A stretch of 64,000 bases of DNA from a bacterium 0.1xD8-71 (lineage in GTDB: Bacteria; Bacillota; Clostridia; Lachnospirales; Lachnospiraceae), in NCBI GenBank assembly GCA_003612405.1, contig RAYR01000012.1, forward strand, positions 62,001 to 126,000, given 5' to 3'. A program made the position numbers and the translations under genes. Within the stretch, counting starts at the first letter, position 1; each line of letters opens with the position of its first letter. Positions 8,568 through 16,688 of the stretch are shown here, one piece after another. The notes below the pieces were generated by a model, which searched no databases, had not been told where the DNA came from, and saw only the letters and a program-made list of their open reading frames with translations.

Positions 8568-9761
8568 TTAGATATCCAGTCCGCTCATTTCCCGGTTGTT
8601 GTATTTGGCAAGAATCTGGTGGATCTTGTCTGTTGGTGTGTAGATATTGGCCATGGAAGCGTCGTGGTTCATGAAATCAATGATGGATGCGATGAACTTG
8701 CTCATATCGGCCTCTATGTAGTAAGGCTTGTCCTTTAATTCCGGCGGCTGATAGCAGAGATTCGTGGTTACAATCCTGTCAATATAACATTTCTCATAAG
8801 CGTCATCGAACGCATCCAGGCCGTCTGTAAAAAGACCGAAGGTACAGCAGACAAAAACCCGCTTGGCGTTCATTTTTTTGAGCTGTCTGGCGGTGTCTAT
8901 CATACTGCCGCCTGAGGAGATCATATCATCAATGACAATCACATCTTTGCCGTCAATATTATCTCCCAGGAATTCATGGGCAACGATGGGATTCTTACCG
9001 CCTACCATGGTGGAATAGTCCCTGCGCTTATAGAACATGCCCGTATCCACGCCCAGTACATTGGCAAAATATACTGCTCTGTCGAGGGCTCCTTCATCAG
9101 GGCTGATAACGATGGTATGTTCTTTGTTAATGATCAGATTTTTTTCCATCCGCAGCAGGGCACGGATGAACTGATAGGGGGGCGTGAAATTGTCAAACCC
9201 CTTGATGGGAACGGAATTCTGTACCCTTGGGTCGTGAGCGTCGAAGGTAATAAAGTTGGATACGCCCATATCCATCAGTTCTTTGATTGCGTAGGCACAG
9301 TCCAGGGATTCCCGTCCGTTTCGTTTGTGCTGCCGGCCTTCGTACAGGAAGGGCATGATCACGTTGATACGGTGTGCCTTTCCATTGATGGCGGAAATGA
9401 TTCTCTTTAAATCCTGATAGTGATCGTCAGGAGACATATGATTCTGAAAACCGTTCATGGTGTAGGTGATGCTGTGGTTACAGACATCGATCAGGATAAA
9501 GATATCCTTGCCGCGGACAGAGTCGTTCAGGATGGCTTTTCCTTCACCGGTTCCGAAACGCGGACATTCTACTTTCATCAGATAGTTATTTTCCATATAA
9601 CCATGAAAAGCAGGGTCGTTTTTCACACTGTTGTTGAGATTCCTGCGGAAATCCACAAGATGGCCGTTTACTTTCTCAGCCAGTGGAAGAGCAGATTTAT
9701 CGGTAAGAAGTTTGACCGGGGCTACCGGCATGGAATGTTCCAATTGTTCTGTATTAGGCAT
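8568..9761 (-). CDS. prs: Ribose-phosphate pyrophosphokinase, long clostridial form
   Basis: It makes PRPP from ribose 5-phosphate and ATP for purine, pyrimidine, His, Trp and NAD synthesis. At 397 residues it is about 80 longer than the usual bacterial enzyme. The PRPP-binding loop VIVIDDMISSGGSMIDTA is clear, as are a phosphoribosyltransferase fold and the region INVIMPFLYEGRQHKR that replaces the usual PYxRQDRK flexible loop. The metal-site segment reads FDAHDPRVQN, where the classic class I enzyme has a DLHxxQIQG sequence. An RBS (GGAGGA) precedes the ATG at 9761. It has its own promoter at 9831-9859. Confidence 0.88.
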   Translation of the reverse strand: MPNTEQLEHSMPVAPVKLLTDKSALPLAEKVNGHLVDFRRNLNNSVKNDPAFHGYMENNYLMKVECPRFGTGEGKAILNDSVRGKDIFILIDVCNHSITYTMNGFQNHMSPDDHYQDLKRIISAINGKAHRINVIMPFLYEGRQHKRNGRESLDCAYAIKELMDMGVSNFITFDAHDPRVQNSVPIKGFDNFTPPYQFIRALLRMEKNLIINKEHTIVISPDEGALDRAVYFANVLGVDTGMFYKRRDYSTMVGGKNPIVAHEFLGDNIDGKDVIVIDDMISSGGSMIDTARQLKKMNAKRVFVCCTFGLFTDGLDAFDDAYEKCYIDRIVTTNLCYQPPELKDKPYYIEADMSKFIASIIDFMNHDASMANIYTPTDKIHQILAKYNNREMSGLDI

Positions 9762-9830
9762 TTTGTCCTCCTGTGCAATTTGTGAGGTACAGACCGGAGA
9801 AACCTTTTCACTGTCTGTGTATTCTCTTTT

Positions 9831-9859
9831 TTTATATCATTATGCTAGTGACACGTCAA
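9831..9859 (-). promoter_or_regulatory. Promoter for prs
   Basis: Read on the minus strand, TTGACG (9859-9854) and TATAAA (9836-9831) are 17 bases apart, close to the sigma-A consensus. The start would fall about 60 bases before the prs ATG. Confidence 0.65.
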
Positions 9860-9891
9860 GGAATTTCTAGTAAAATAAGAGCGGACAAAAC

Positions 9892-9920
9892 TTTACAAGT
9901 GGACACAGATGTTGTAAAAT
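9892..9920 (+). promoter_or_regulatory. Promoter for der-plsY-gpsA
   Basis: TTTACA (9892-9897) and TAAAAT (9915-9920) are 17 bases apart, about 35 bases before the der start. It points away from the prs promoter, making a divergent pair. Confidence 0.65.
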
Positions 9921-9954
9921 CAAGCGGTATCGTTGACTGCTGATGGAGGAAACT

Positions 9955-11292
9955 ATGAGTAAGAAAAAAACCAAGCCGATCGTGGCGGTGGTGGGACGTC
10001 CTAATGTGGGCAAGTCCACACTGTTCAATGCTCTGGCAGGTGAAAATATATCAATTGTAAAAGACACACCGGGCATTACCAGGGACAGGATCTATGCAGA
10101 TGTCACCTGGCTTGACAGTAATTTTACATTAATTGACACCGGTGGTATAGAGCCGGAAAGCAAGGATATTATTCTTTCGCAGATGCGGGAACAGGCCCAG
10201 ATCGCCATTGACACGGCGGATGTGATTATTTTCCTGGTGGATGTTAAGCAGGGATTGCAGGATGCGGATTCCAAGGTGGCGGACATGCTCAGGCGCTCCA
10301 GAAAACCGATGGTGCTGGCAGTCAATAAGGTGGATGATTTTAAAAAGTATATGGCGGATGTCTATGAATTCTATAATCTTGGCATCGGGGAACCTTATCC
10401 GATTTCTTCCGTGAACCGTCTGGGATTCGGGGAACTGTTAGACGAAGTGATATCTTATTTTGATGAAGAGGTAGTTCAGGAAGAGGAAGATGACCGGGTC
10501 AAGGTTGCCATTGTGGGCAAACCTAACGTGGGCAAATCCTCCATTATCAATCGTCTGATCGGGGAAAACCGTGTGATTGTGTCTGATATTGCCGGGACAA
10601 CGAGAGATGCCATCGATACGGAAATTACCCATGACGGGAAGGAATATGTGTTTATCGACACGGCGGGACTGCGCAGAAAGAATAAGATCAAGGAAGAACT
10701 GGAACGCTATATGATCATCCGGACGGTGGCGGCAGTGGAGCGGGCGGATATCGCTGTATTAGTCATAGATGCCACGGAAGGTGTGACCGAACAGGATGCC
10801 AAGATTGCCGGAATTGCCCACGACCGGGGGAAGGCGGTTATTATTGCGGTCAATAAATGGGATGCCATTGAGAAAAATGATAAGTCAGTGAAGGAACATA
10901 CGCAGAAGATACGGCAGGTTCTTTCCTTTATGCCTTATGCGGAGATAATGTTTATTTCGGCAGTGAGCGGGCAGAGGCTTATGAAGCTGTATGATATGAT
11001 AGACGCCGTGTATGAGAATCACTCCATGCGGGTGGCCACAGGGGTGCTTAATGAGATCATGGCAGAGGCGGTGGCCTTACAGCAGCCGCCCTCTGATAAA
11101 GGAAAGAGACTGCGTCTTTATTATATTACCCAGGTGGCAGTAAAGCCTCCCACCTTTGTGATCTTTGTCAATGACAGGGAACTGATGCATTTTTCCTATC
11201 AGCGGTATCTGGAAAATCAGATCCGCGATACTTTCGGGTTTCTGGGGACGCCCCTTAAATTTATCATCAGAGAGAGAAAGGAAAACAAGTAA
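9955..11292 (+). CDS. der: Ribosome biogenesis GTPase Der (EngA)
   Basis: Der is an essential double GTPase needed for 50S subunit maturation. Two G domains are visible: GRPNVGKSTLFNAL with DTPGITRD, DTGG and NKVD in the first half, and GKPNVGKSSIINRL with GTTRDAIDTE, DTAGLRRK and NKWD in the second. A KH-like C-terminal domain follows (YYITQVAVKPPTFVIFVND). I chose the ATG at 9955 because GGAGGA sits 7 bases before it; an in-frame ATG at 9943 lies upstream of that RBS. plsY starts 2 bases after the stop. Confidence 0.95.
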   Translation: MSKKKTKPIVAVVGRPNVGKSTLFNALAGENISIVKDTPGITRDRIYADVTWLDSNFTLIDTGGIEPESKDIILSQMREQAQIAIDTADVIIFLVDVKQGLQDADSKVADMLRRSRKPMVLAVNKVDDFKKYMADVYEFYNLGIGEPYPISSVNRLGFGELLDEVISYFDEEVVQEEEDDRVKVAIVGKPNVGKSSIINRLIGENRVIVSDIAGTTRDAIDTEITHDGKEYVFIDTAGLRRKNKIKEELERYMIIRTVAAVERADIAVLVIDATEGVTEQDAKIAGIAHDRGKAVIIAVNKWDAIEKNDKSVKEHTQKIRQVLSFMPYAEIMFISAVSGQRLMKLYDMIDAVYENHSMRVATGVLNEIMAEAVALQQPPSDKGKRLRLYYITQVAVKPPTFVIFVNDRELMHFSYQRYLENQIRDTFGFLGTPLKFIIRERKENK

Positions 11293-11294
11293 AA

Positions 11295-11978
11295 GTGGAA
11301 CGGATTATTTGCTTATTGATCGGGTATGTGTTTGGGCTGTTCCAGACAGCATATATTTATGGACGGCTGCATGGAATTGATATCAGAAATTATGGAAGCG
11401 GTAATGCGGGTACCACAAATACCCTGCGGGTTTTTGGTACAAAGGCCGGATTACTGGTGCTTCTGGGCGATATCATGAAATGTATTCTCGCTGTGGGGCT
11501 TGTGAGTTACCTTTTTGGAACATCTCATCCGGGAATGGTCTATCTGCTCAAGATGTATGCTGCTACGGGAGCGATTATCGGGCACAATTTTCCTTTTTAT
11601 CTGAAATTTAAAGGGGGGAAGGGGATTGCGGCCACAGCGGGGCTGATTTTATCGTTTCATCCCTATCTGATTCCGGTGGGTGTGGTCTTATTCTTTGGGG
11701 TATTCTTTACCACCCATTACGTATCCCTGGGATCCCTTCTGGTGTATATCGGTTTTATGGTGGAACTGGTGCTTCTGGGACAAAATGGCGTTTTCGGCAT
11801 GACACAGCCTTTTCTGAATGAGATGTATGTGCTGGCAGGCTTCCTTACCATCATGGCATTTTATAAGCACAGGGAGAATATCAAACGTCTTGTGCATGGT
11901 ACGGAACGAAAGACTTACCTGACACATAAGAGCGAAGGGGCGGAAGAAACAGCAGACGGGAAAGAAACAGGAAAATAA
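11295..11978 (+). CDS. plsY: Acyl-phosphate:glycerol-3-phosphate acyltransferase PlsY
   Basis: PlsY is a polytopic membrane enzyme that transfers acyl groups from acyl-phosphate to glycerol 3-phosphate, the first step of phospholipid synthesis. The 227-residue product has about five hydrophobic segments and the three family motifs: RNYGSGNAGTTNTLR, GHNFPFYLKFKGGKGIA and a later TMAFYKHRENIKRL-like segment. It starts with GTG, 2 bases after der, so it is translationally linked. The next gene makes the glycerol 3-phosphate substrate. A charged C-terminal tail of about 25 residues is a little longer than usual. Confidence 0.94.
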   Translation: MERIICLLIGYVFGLFQTAYIYGRLHGIDIRNYGSGNAGTTNTLRVFGTKAGLLVLLGDIMKCILAVGLVSYLFGTSHPGMVYLLKMYAATGAIIGHNFPFYLKFKGGKGIAATAGLILSFHPYLIPVGVVLFFGVFFTTHYVSLGSLLVYIGFMVELVLLGQNGVFGMTQPFLNEMYVLAGFLTIMAFYKHRENIKRLVHGTERKTYLTHKSEGAEETADGKETGK

Positions 11979-12010
11979 GAAAGGACACAGGTGTCCAGGA
12001 GGGAAACAAA

Positions 12011-13030
12011 ATGGCGGATATCAGTATCATTGGTGCGGGAAGCTGGGGAACGGCGCTGGCGGTTCTTCTTCATAAGAACGGACATAAAGTTACTGTCTGG
12101 TCGATTGTAGAGGCAGAGATTGCAATGCTTCAAAAGGAACGGGAGCATAAAGATAAACTGCCCGGAGTCAGACTGCCGGAAGATATGGTTTTTACCACAG
12201 ATCTGGCAGAGGCGGTAAGGGATAAAGATGTGCTGGTTCTGGCGGTGCCTTCGCCCTATACCAGGACGACTTCACAGAGTATGGCTCCTCTGGTAAAAGA
12301 AGGACAGATCATTGTCAATGTGGCAAAGGGGATAGAGGAGAACAGCCTTCTGACCCTGTCGCAGATTATTGAAGAAGAGATACCGCAGGCTGTTGTGGCG
12401 GTGCTGTCCGGGCCTTCCCATGCGGAGGAGGTGGGGAGAGGGATCCCCACGACCATCGTGGTGGGTGCCAGGAAAAAGACTACGGCGGAATATTTGCAGA
12501 ATATTTTCATGAATGAGGTGTTCCGTGTCTATATCAGTCCGGATATGCTGGGAATCGAACTGGGGGCTGCCCTTAAGAATGTAGTGGCACTGGCGGCGGG
12601 GATTGCCGACGGCTTGGGATATGGAGACAATACCAAGGCGGCCCTGATAACAAGAGGCATCACGGAGATTGCAAGACTGGGCATGGCCATGGGCGGTAAG
12701 ATTGAGACGTTCAGCGGACTCACCGGTATCGGGGATCTGATTGTGACCTGTGCTTCCATGCACTCCCGCAACCGCCGGGCCGGTATTCTGATTGGTAAAG
12801 GCTATACCATGGAACAGGCCATGGATGAGGTGAAGATGGTGGTGGAAGGCGTCTATTCGGCGAAGGCGGCCATGGGGCTTGCGGCCAGATACGATGTGCA
12901 GCTTCCCATCATCGAACAGGTCAACAAAGTCCTCTTTGAGGGGATGCCGGTGGATGAAGCCGTAAAAAATCTGATGCTTCGGGATAAGAAGATAGAGAAT
13001 CCGCTGATTCCCTGGGATGACACAATGTAG
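12011..13030 (+). CDS. gpsA: Glycerol-3-phosphate dehydrogenase [NAD(P)+]
   Basis: GpsA reduces dihydroxyacetone phosphate to sn-glycerol 3-phosphate for PlsY. The Rossmann motif GAGSWGTALAVLLHKNGH starts at residue 7. NVAKGIEENSLL, LSGPSHAEEVGRG and the catalytic lysine segment ALKNVVALAAGIADGLGYGDNTKAALITRG are complete, as is GLTGIGDLIVTC. Length 339 is normal. RBS GGAGGG precedes the ATG. It is the last gene of the der-plsY-gpsA unit and is followed by a strong hairpin. Confidence 0.96.
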   Translation: MADISIIGAGSWGTALAVLLHKNGHKVTVWSIVEAEIAMLQKEREHKDKLPGVRLPEDMVFTTDLAEAVRDKDVLVLAVPSPYTRTTSQSMAPLVKEGQIIVNVAKGIEENSLLTLSQIIEEEIPQAVVAVLSGPSHAEEVGRGIPTTIVVGARKKTTAEYLQNIFMNEVFRVYISPDMLGIELGAALKNVVALAAGIADGLGYGDNTKAALITRGITEIARLGMAMGGKIETFSGLTGIGDLIVTCASMHSRNRRAGILIGKGYTMEQAMDEVKMVVEGVYSAKAAMGLAARYDVQLPIIEQVNKVLFEGMPVDEAVKNLMLRDKKIENPLIPWDDTM

Positions 13031-13035
13031 ATAAG

Positions 13036-13078
13036 AGACCGCCGTTTTACGGGATAGCTCGTAAAACGGCGGTCTTAT
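13036..13078. terminator. Bidirectional terminator between gpsA and metF
   Basis: A 16-bp perfect stem (AGACCGCCGTTTTACG at 13036-13051 with 13060-13075) and an 8-base loop lie between the convergent stops of gpsA and metF. Confidence 0.85.
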
Positions 13079-13084
13079 AAACTT

Positions 13085-13945
13085 TTATCCTTTTATCTGT
13101 TCACAGATTTCTGTGGTGGTTTTCAGCTTGTTCATGGAATACAGATGGATGCCGTCCACGCCGTGTTCTTTCAGATCAAGAATCTGACGAACGGCGAAGT
13201 CAATGCCGGCCTTTCGCATATCCTCTTTGTTTTCTCCATAGGTAGCGATGATATCTGCCAGTTCCTTGGGAACGGAAGAACCGGAGAGCGAGACGGTGGT
13301 GCCCAGCTGTTTGGCGGTGGTGATGGGCATGATGCCTGCATGAACCGGTACTGTAATTCCTAAGGCGCGTGCCTTTTCCAGAAAACGATAAAAGTATGTA
13401 TTGTCAAAAAACATCTGGGTGACCAGGGAAGTTACCCCGGCATCCACTTTTTCTTTCAGATGCTTTAAGTCCGTTTCCATATCCGGGGCTTCAAAGTGTT
13501 TCTCCGGGTAGCAGGCACCGGAAATCTCCAATGCAGTATTTGCTTTTAAATGACGAACCAGATCGGTGGCATAGTAAAATTCCCGCCGGTTGAACTGTTC
13601 GTCTGTCATATCTTTGGGCCTGTCCCCGCGAAGCGCCAGTACATGGTTTACCCCGGCTTCTTTCAGGGCAGCACAGTTTTGCTCAAGATCTTCTCTGGTA
13701 AAGCCAACACAGGTGATGTGTGCGATGGCGTCAATCTGAAGCTCTTTCTGGATATAGGAGGCAATCTCTATTGTCTTCCCGGCCCGGGAACCGCCGGCAC
13801 CGTAGGTACAGCTGATAAAATCCGGATGCAGTTTGGCAGTTTCTCGTAAGAAGCTGAATATATTCTCAAATTCCTCTTCCTTTTTCGGCGGAAAGATCTC
13901 GAAGGAAAGACTGGTCTTATTAGATTGGGATGCTGTCTGTATCAT
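13085..13945 (-). CDS. metF: Methylenetetrahydrofolate reductase
   Basis: MetF reduces 5,10-methylene-THF to 5-methyl-THF for methionine synthesis. The product is a 286-residue TIM-barrel protein starting MIQTASQSNKTSLSFEIFPPKKEEEF; LSFEIFPPK with its catalytic glutamate, SCTYGAGGS, HITCVG, HVLALRGDRP and the FFDNTYFYRF stretch are all characteristic. I use the ATG at 13945, preceded by AAGGAA; the frame stays open upstream but that extension has no family similarity. Transcription probably starts from a weak minus-strand promoter (TTGCAC at 14051-14046, TACGAT at 14028-14023). It stands alone. Confidence 0.94.
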   Translation of the reverse strand: MIQTASQSNKTSLSFEIFPPKKEEEFENIFSFLRETAKLHPDFISCTYGAGGSRAGKTIEIASYIQKELQIDAIAHITCVGFTREDLEQNCAALKEAGVNHVLALRGDRPKDMTDEQFNRREFYYATDLVRHLKANTALEISGACYPEKHFEAPDMETDLKHLKEKVDAGVTSLVTQMFFDNTYFYRFLEKARALGITVPVHAGIMPITTAKQLGTTVSLSGSSVPKELADIIATYGENKEDMRKAGIDFAVRQILDLKEHGVDGIHLYSMNKLKTTTEICEQIKG

Positions 13946-14105
13946 AGGGTAGATTCCTTTCTTGCAGTTAATATGCTTTCGTAAAATGAGTTGTATTAAT
14001 TCCTTGCTTTTACATCTGAAATATCGTAACATAAATTTATAACGGGTGCAAGAAAACAGTGTAAGATCATCCAATACTATAAAGATCTCAGGAAGGAAAC
14101 AGACT

Positions 14106-14930
14106 ATGAGTGGACTGAATACGAAATTTGACAGCACGGCCGATTATGTGGCCTCCGAACAGCTTTTATCCAGTGTGAATGTGGCGATTGCCTTAAAGAA
14201 ACCACTGCTTGTAAAAGGAGAACCGGGCACCGGCAAGACCATGCTGGCACAGGCCATTGCCAATTCTCTGGGCAAGAAACTGATTATCTGGAATATCAAG
14301 TCCACAACGAAGGCTCAGGACGGTCTGTATATGTATGATACGATTCAGAGACTGTATGACGGACAGTTCGGAGAAGAGGGCGTGGATGATATTGCCCATT
14401 ACATCAAGCTTGGTAAGCTGGGAGAGGCTTTTGAGTCGGAGGAACAGGTGATTCTTCTGATTGACGAGATTGATAAGGCGGATCTGGAGTTTCCCAATGA
14501 TTTATTGTGGGAGTTGGACCAGATGGAATTCTATATTCATGAGACCAGGCAGACCGTGAAGGCAAAACACAGACCGATTGTGATCATCACTTCCAATGCG
14601 GAGAAAGAACTGCCGGACGCTTTCTTAAGGAGATGTATTTTCCATTATATTGATTTTCCGGATCAGACGCTGATGGAGGAAATTGTGAGGACGCACTATC
14701 CGGATGTGGAGGATAAACTGTTAAAGGATGCCATGGAAGTATTCTACTGGATCCGTTCCATGAAGGATATCCGCAAGAAACCAAGCACTTCGGAACTGAT
14801 TGACTGGATCAATGCCTTGCAGATTGGCGGGATTCCCACAGACAGATTAAGACAGGAACTGCCTTTTATCGGGGTGGTGGTCAAGAAGGATGAGGATCTG
14901 GAGACGGTCAGGAGTAAGAAAGATTTTTAG
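14106..14930 (+). CDS. MoxR-family AAA+ ATPase
   Basis: The 274-residue ATPase has a Walker A GEPGTGKTMLAQAIA, a Walker B LLIDEIDKADLEFPNDLLWELDQ, a sensor 1 segment IVIITSNAEKELPDAFLRRC with the arginine finger, and a C-terminal lid. MoxR ATPases act as chaperones that load metals or assemble complexes together with VWA proteins; here a VWA protein is the next gene, 20 bases on. I chose the ATG at 14106 behind AGGAAGG; an earlier in-frame ATG at 14046 has no RBS and lies in the metF promoter region. The client of the pair is unknown. Confidence 0.92.
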   Translation: MSGLNTKFDSTADYVASEQLLSSVNVAIALKKPLLVKGEPGTGKTMLAQAIANSLGKKLIIWNIKSTTKAQDGLYMYDTIQRLYDGQFGEEGVDDIAHYIKLGKLGEAFESEEQVILLIDEIDKADLEFPNDLLWELDQMEFYIHETRQTVKAKHRPIVIITSNAEKELPDAFLRRCIFHYIDFPDQTLMEEIVRTHYPDVEDKLLKDAMEVFYWIRSMKDIRKKPSTSELIDWINALQIGGIPTDRLRQELPFIGVVVKKDEDLETVRSKKDF

Positions 14931-14950
14931 AGAATAAATGAGGATACCTT

Positions 14951-16147
14951 ATGTTCAGTAAATTTTTCTATACTTTAAAGGATAAGGGACTGGAAGTCTC
15001 GTTAAGTGAATGGCTGACCTTGCAGGAAGCGCTGGATCAGGGATTGTGCCACAGCAGTCTCACAGAGTTTTATTATCTGGCGCGGATGATTCTGGTAAAA
15101 TCCGAGACGGAATTTGATAAATTTGACATGGCCTTTGACGAAGTGTTCAAAGGAATCCAGTCGGAGAACGAAGTGGGCAAAAATATGATGCGCTGGCTGG
15201 ATAAACCGGAGATGCAGGAAGTGTTTGAAGAGATGCGTCATGAGATGAACCAGGAAGTCATTACTCTGGATAAGGAGGATGTGGAGAATAAGTTTAAGGA
15301 AAGGCTCCGGGATCAGAGTGAAGAGCATAACGGCGGCAGCCACTGGATCGGCACCATGGGGAAGACTTCCTTTGGCAACATGGGCGGTAATATGGGCGGT
15401 ATCCGGGTGGGAGGCACCACCGGGTATCAGTCCGCTTTTCAGGTAGTAGGAGCCAGAAAGTACCGGGATTTCAGAAATGATAAGGTGTTGGATAACAGGC
15501 AGTTCCAGATGGCGCTCCGGAAGCTGCGGCAGTTTTCCAGCAAACTGGATATTCCGGAAACGGAACTGGATATTAACGGTACGGTGGATGCCACCTGTAA
15601 CAATGGGGGCTGTTTGCAGATTGTGATGGAAAAGCCCCGTAAAAATGCAGTGAAGCTTTTGCTTCTGATGGATTCCGGCGGTACCATGATTCCTTACACG
15701 ACTTTATTGAATGAGCTGTTTCATTCTGTGCATAAATCCAATCACTATAAAGATGTGAAGACCTATTTCTTCCACAACTGCATTTATGCCAACCTTTACA
15801 ACACACCGGAGTGTGAGAACGGTGACTGGATCGAGACAGAGTGGATGTTCCGGAATCTGGACAGCGATTATAAGGTGATTATTGTGGGAGATGCGGCCAT
15901 GGCACCGGAGGAACTATACTCTACTACAGGCAATTACAGAGGCCCCAACGGCGGGCTTTCGGGGATGGACTGGTTGCTTCTTATGAAACGGCACTATAAG
16001 AAAGTGGTGTGGTTAAATCCCAAGATGGCACCGGGACATGCGCCCTGGCGGGAGGCGGAGACGGCGATTAAGGAACTGTTTCCCATGTATAAGCTGACTG
16101 TGGACGGACTCAATCAGGCAATGATGAAACTGATGGTAAATCGGTGA
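14951..16147 (+). CDS. VWA domain protein (CoxE-like), partner of the MoxR ATPase
   Basis: The 398-residue protein has an N-terminal helical half rich in acidic residues, a Gly/Met-rich linker (TMGKTSFGNMGGNMGG, around residues 133-150), and a C-terminal von Willebrand A domain. Its metal-ion site reads LLLMDSGGTMIPY, a D-x-G-G-T variant of the usual DxSxS typical of CoxE-type proteins. Family members work with MoxR ATPases, for example in CO dehydrogenase maturation, but no CO dehydrogenase or other metalloenzyme is adjacent, so the target is open. It is cytoplasmic: no signal or membrane segment is seen. A terminator overlaps its stop codon. Confidence 0.88.
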   Translation: MFSKFFYTLKDKGLEVSLSEWLTLQEALDQGLCHSSLTEFYYLARMILVKSETEFDKFDMAFDEVFKGIQSENEVGKNMMRWLDKPEMQEVFEEMRHEMNQEVITLDKEDVENKFKERLRDQSEEHNGGSHWIGTMGKTSFGNMGGNMGGIRVGGTTGYQSAFQVVGARKYRDFRNDKVLDNRQFQMALRKLRQFSSKLDIPETELDINGTVDATCNNGGCLQIVMEKPRKNAVKLLLLMDSGGTMIPYTTLLNELFHSVHKSNHYKDVKTYFFHNCIYANLYNTPECENGDWIETEWMFRNLDSDYKVIIVGDAAMAPEELYSTTGNYRGPNGGLSGMDWLLLMKRHYKKVVWLNPKMAPGHAPWREAETAIKELFPMYKLTVDGLNQAMMKLMVNR

Positions 16148-16172
16148 CAGGGGTTACCTGTCATCGATTTTT
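16142..16172 (+). terminator. Terminator after the MoxR-VWA pair
   Basis: A 10-bp stem (16142-16151 with 16157-16166, one G-T pair) and a 5-base loop are followed by ATTTTT. The TGA stop codon of the VWA gene is inside the left arm. Confidence 0.8.
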
Positions 16173-16181
16173 CTGTCCCTC

Positions 16182-16216
16182 TTGACTTTAACGAGTAAAA
16201 GTGTTAAAGTGTTAAA
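16182..16216 (+). promoter_or_regulatory. Promoter with operator-like repeats for the arylpyruvate/acyl-CoA operon
   Basis: TTGACT (16182-16187) and TAAAGT (16205-16210) are 17 bases apart. TTTAAC (16187-16192) is mirrored by GTTAAA at 16203-16208, and a second direct GTTAAA follows at 16211-16216. The inverted repeat sits exactly in the spacer and -10 region, where a repressor would block polymerase. The regulator is not identified. Confidence 0.5.
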
Positions 16217-16247
16217 AGCGATTTTTTATAGAGGAGGGAGATGTATC

Positions 16248-16646
16248 ATGTCTGCATTGGAAGAGATCCGCAGTCGTTTTCAAAATGATCATTTTGCCAC
16301 GGATGCCACGGGCATTGTCATTGATTCTGCCGAGCCCGGTAAAGCGGTTTGTTCCCTGGTTTTAGAAGAAAAGCATATGAATGAAAATAATGTTCCCATG
16401 GGCGGTGCTGTTTTTACGCTGGCAGATATTGCCTGTGCCGTTGCGGCCAACGGATATTCCGAGAAAAAAACGGTCAGTCAGCAGGCGTCCATTACATTCC
16501 TTTCTCCGGCCAAAGGCAGTCGTCTGGTTGCAGAGGCATCCTGTTTGCGTTCGGGGCGCACCACAGCGCTTTATACGGTGGATGTGCGGGATGAACTGGG
16601 GACTTATGTGGCGCATGCAACGATGAATGGTTATATTATCGGATAA
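16248..16646 (+). CDS. PaaI-type hotdog-fold acyl-CoA thioesterase
   Basis: The 132-residue protein is a single hotdog domain, with MGGAVFTLADIACAVAANG (helix and catalytic region), VSQQASITFLSPAKGSRLVAEA and a final beta strand. Homologues hydrolyse aryl- or acyl-CoA thioesters such as phenylacetyl-CoA. The start is the ATG at 16248, just after GAGGAGGGAG; the frame is open further upstream but that part is promoter. It is the first gene of a seven-gene operon that also holds two CoA ligases and indolepyruvate oxidoreductase, so it may free arylacetates from their CoA esters. Confidence 0.88.
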   Translation: MSALEEIRSRFQNDHFATDATGIVIDSAEPGKAVCSLVLEEKHMNENNVPMGGAVFTLADIACAVAANGYSEKKTVSQQASITFLSPAKGSRLVAEASCLRSGRTTALYTVDVRDELGTYVAHATMNGYIIG

Positions 16647-16688
16647 CACATTATGGTGATAGAAAGATACAAAAGGAGGAACCATACC

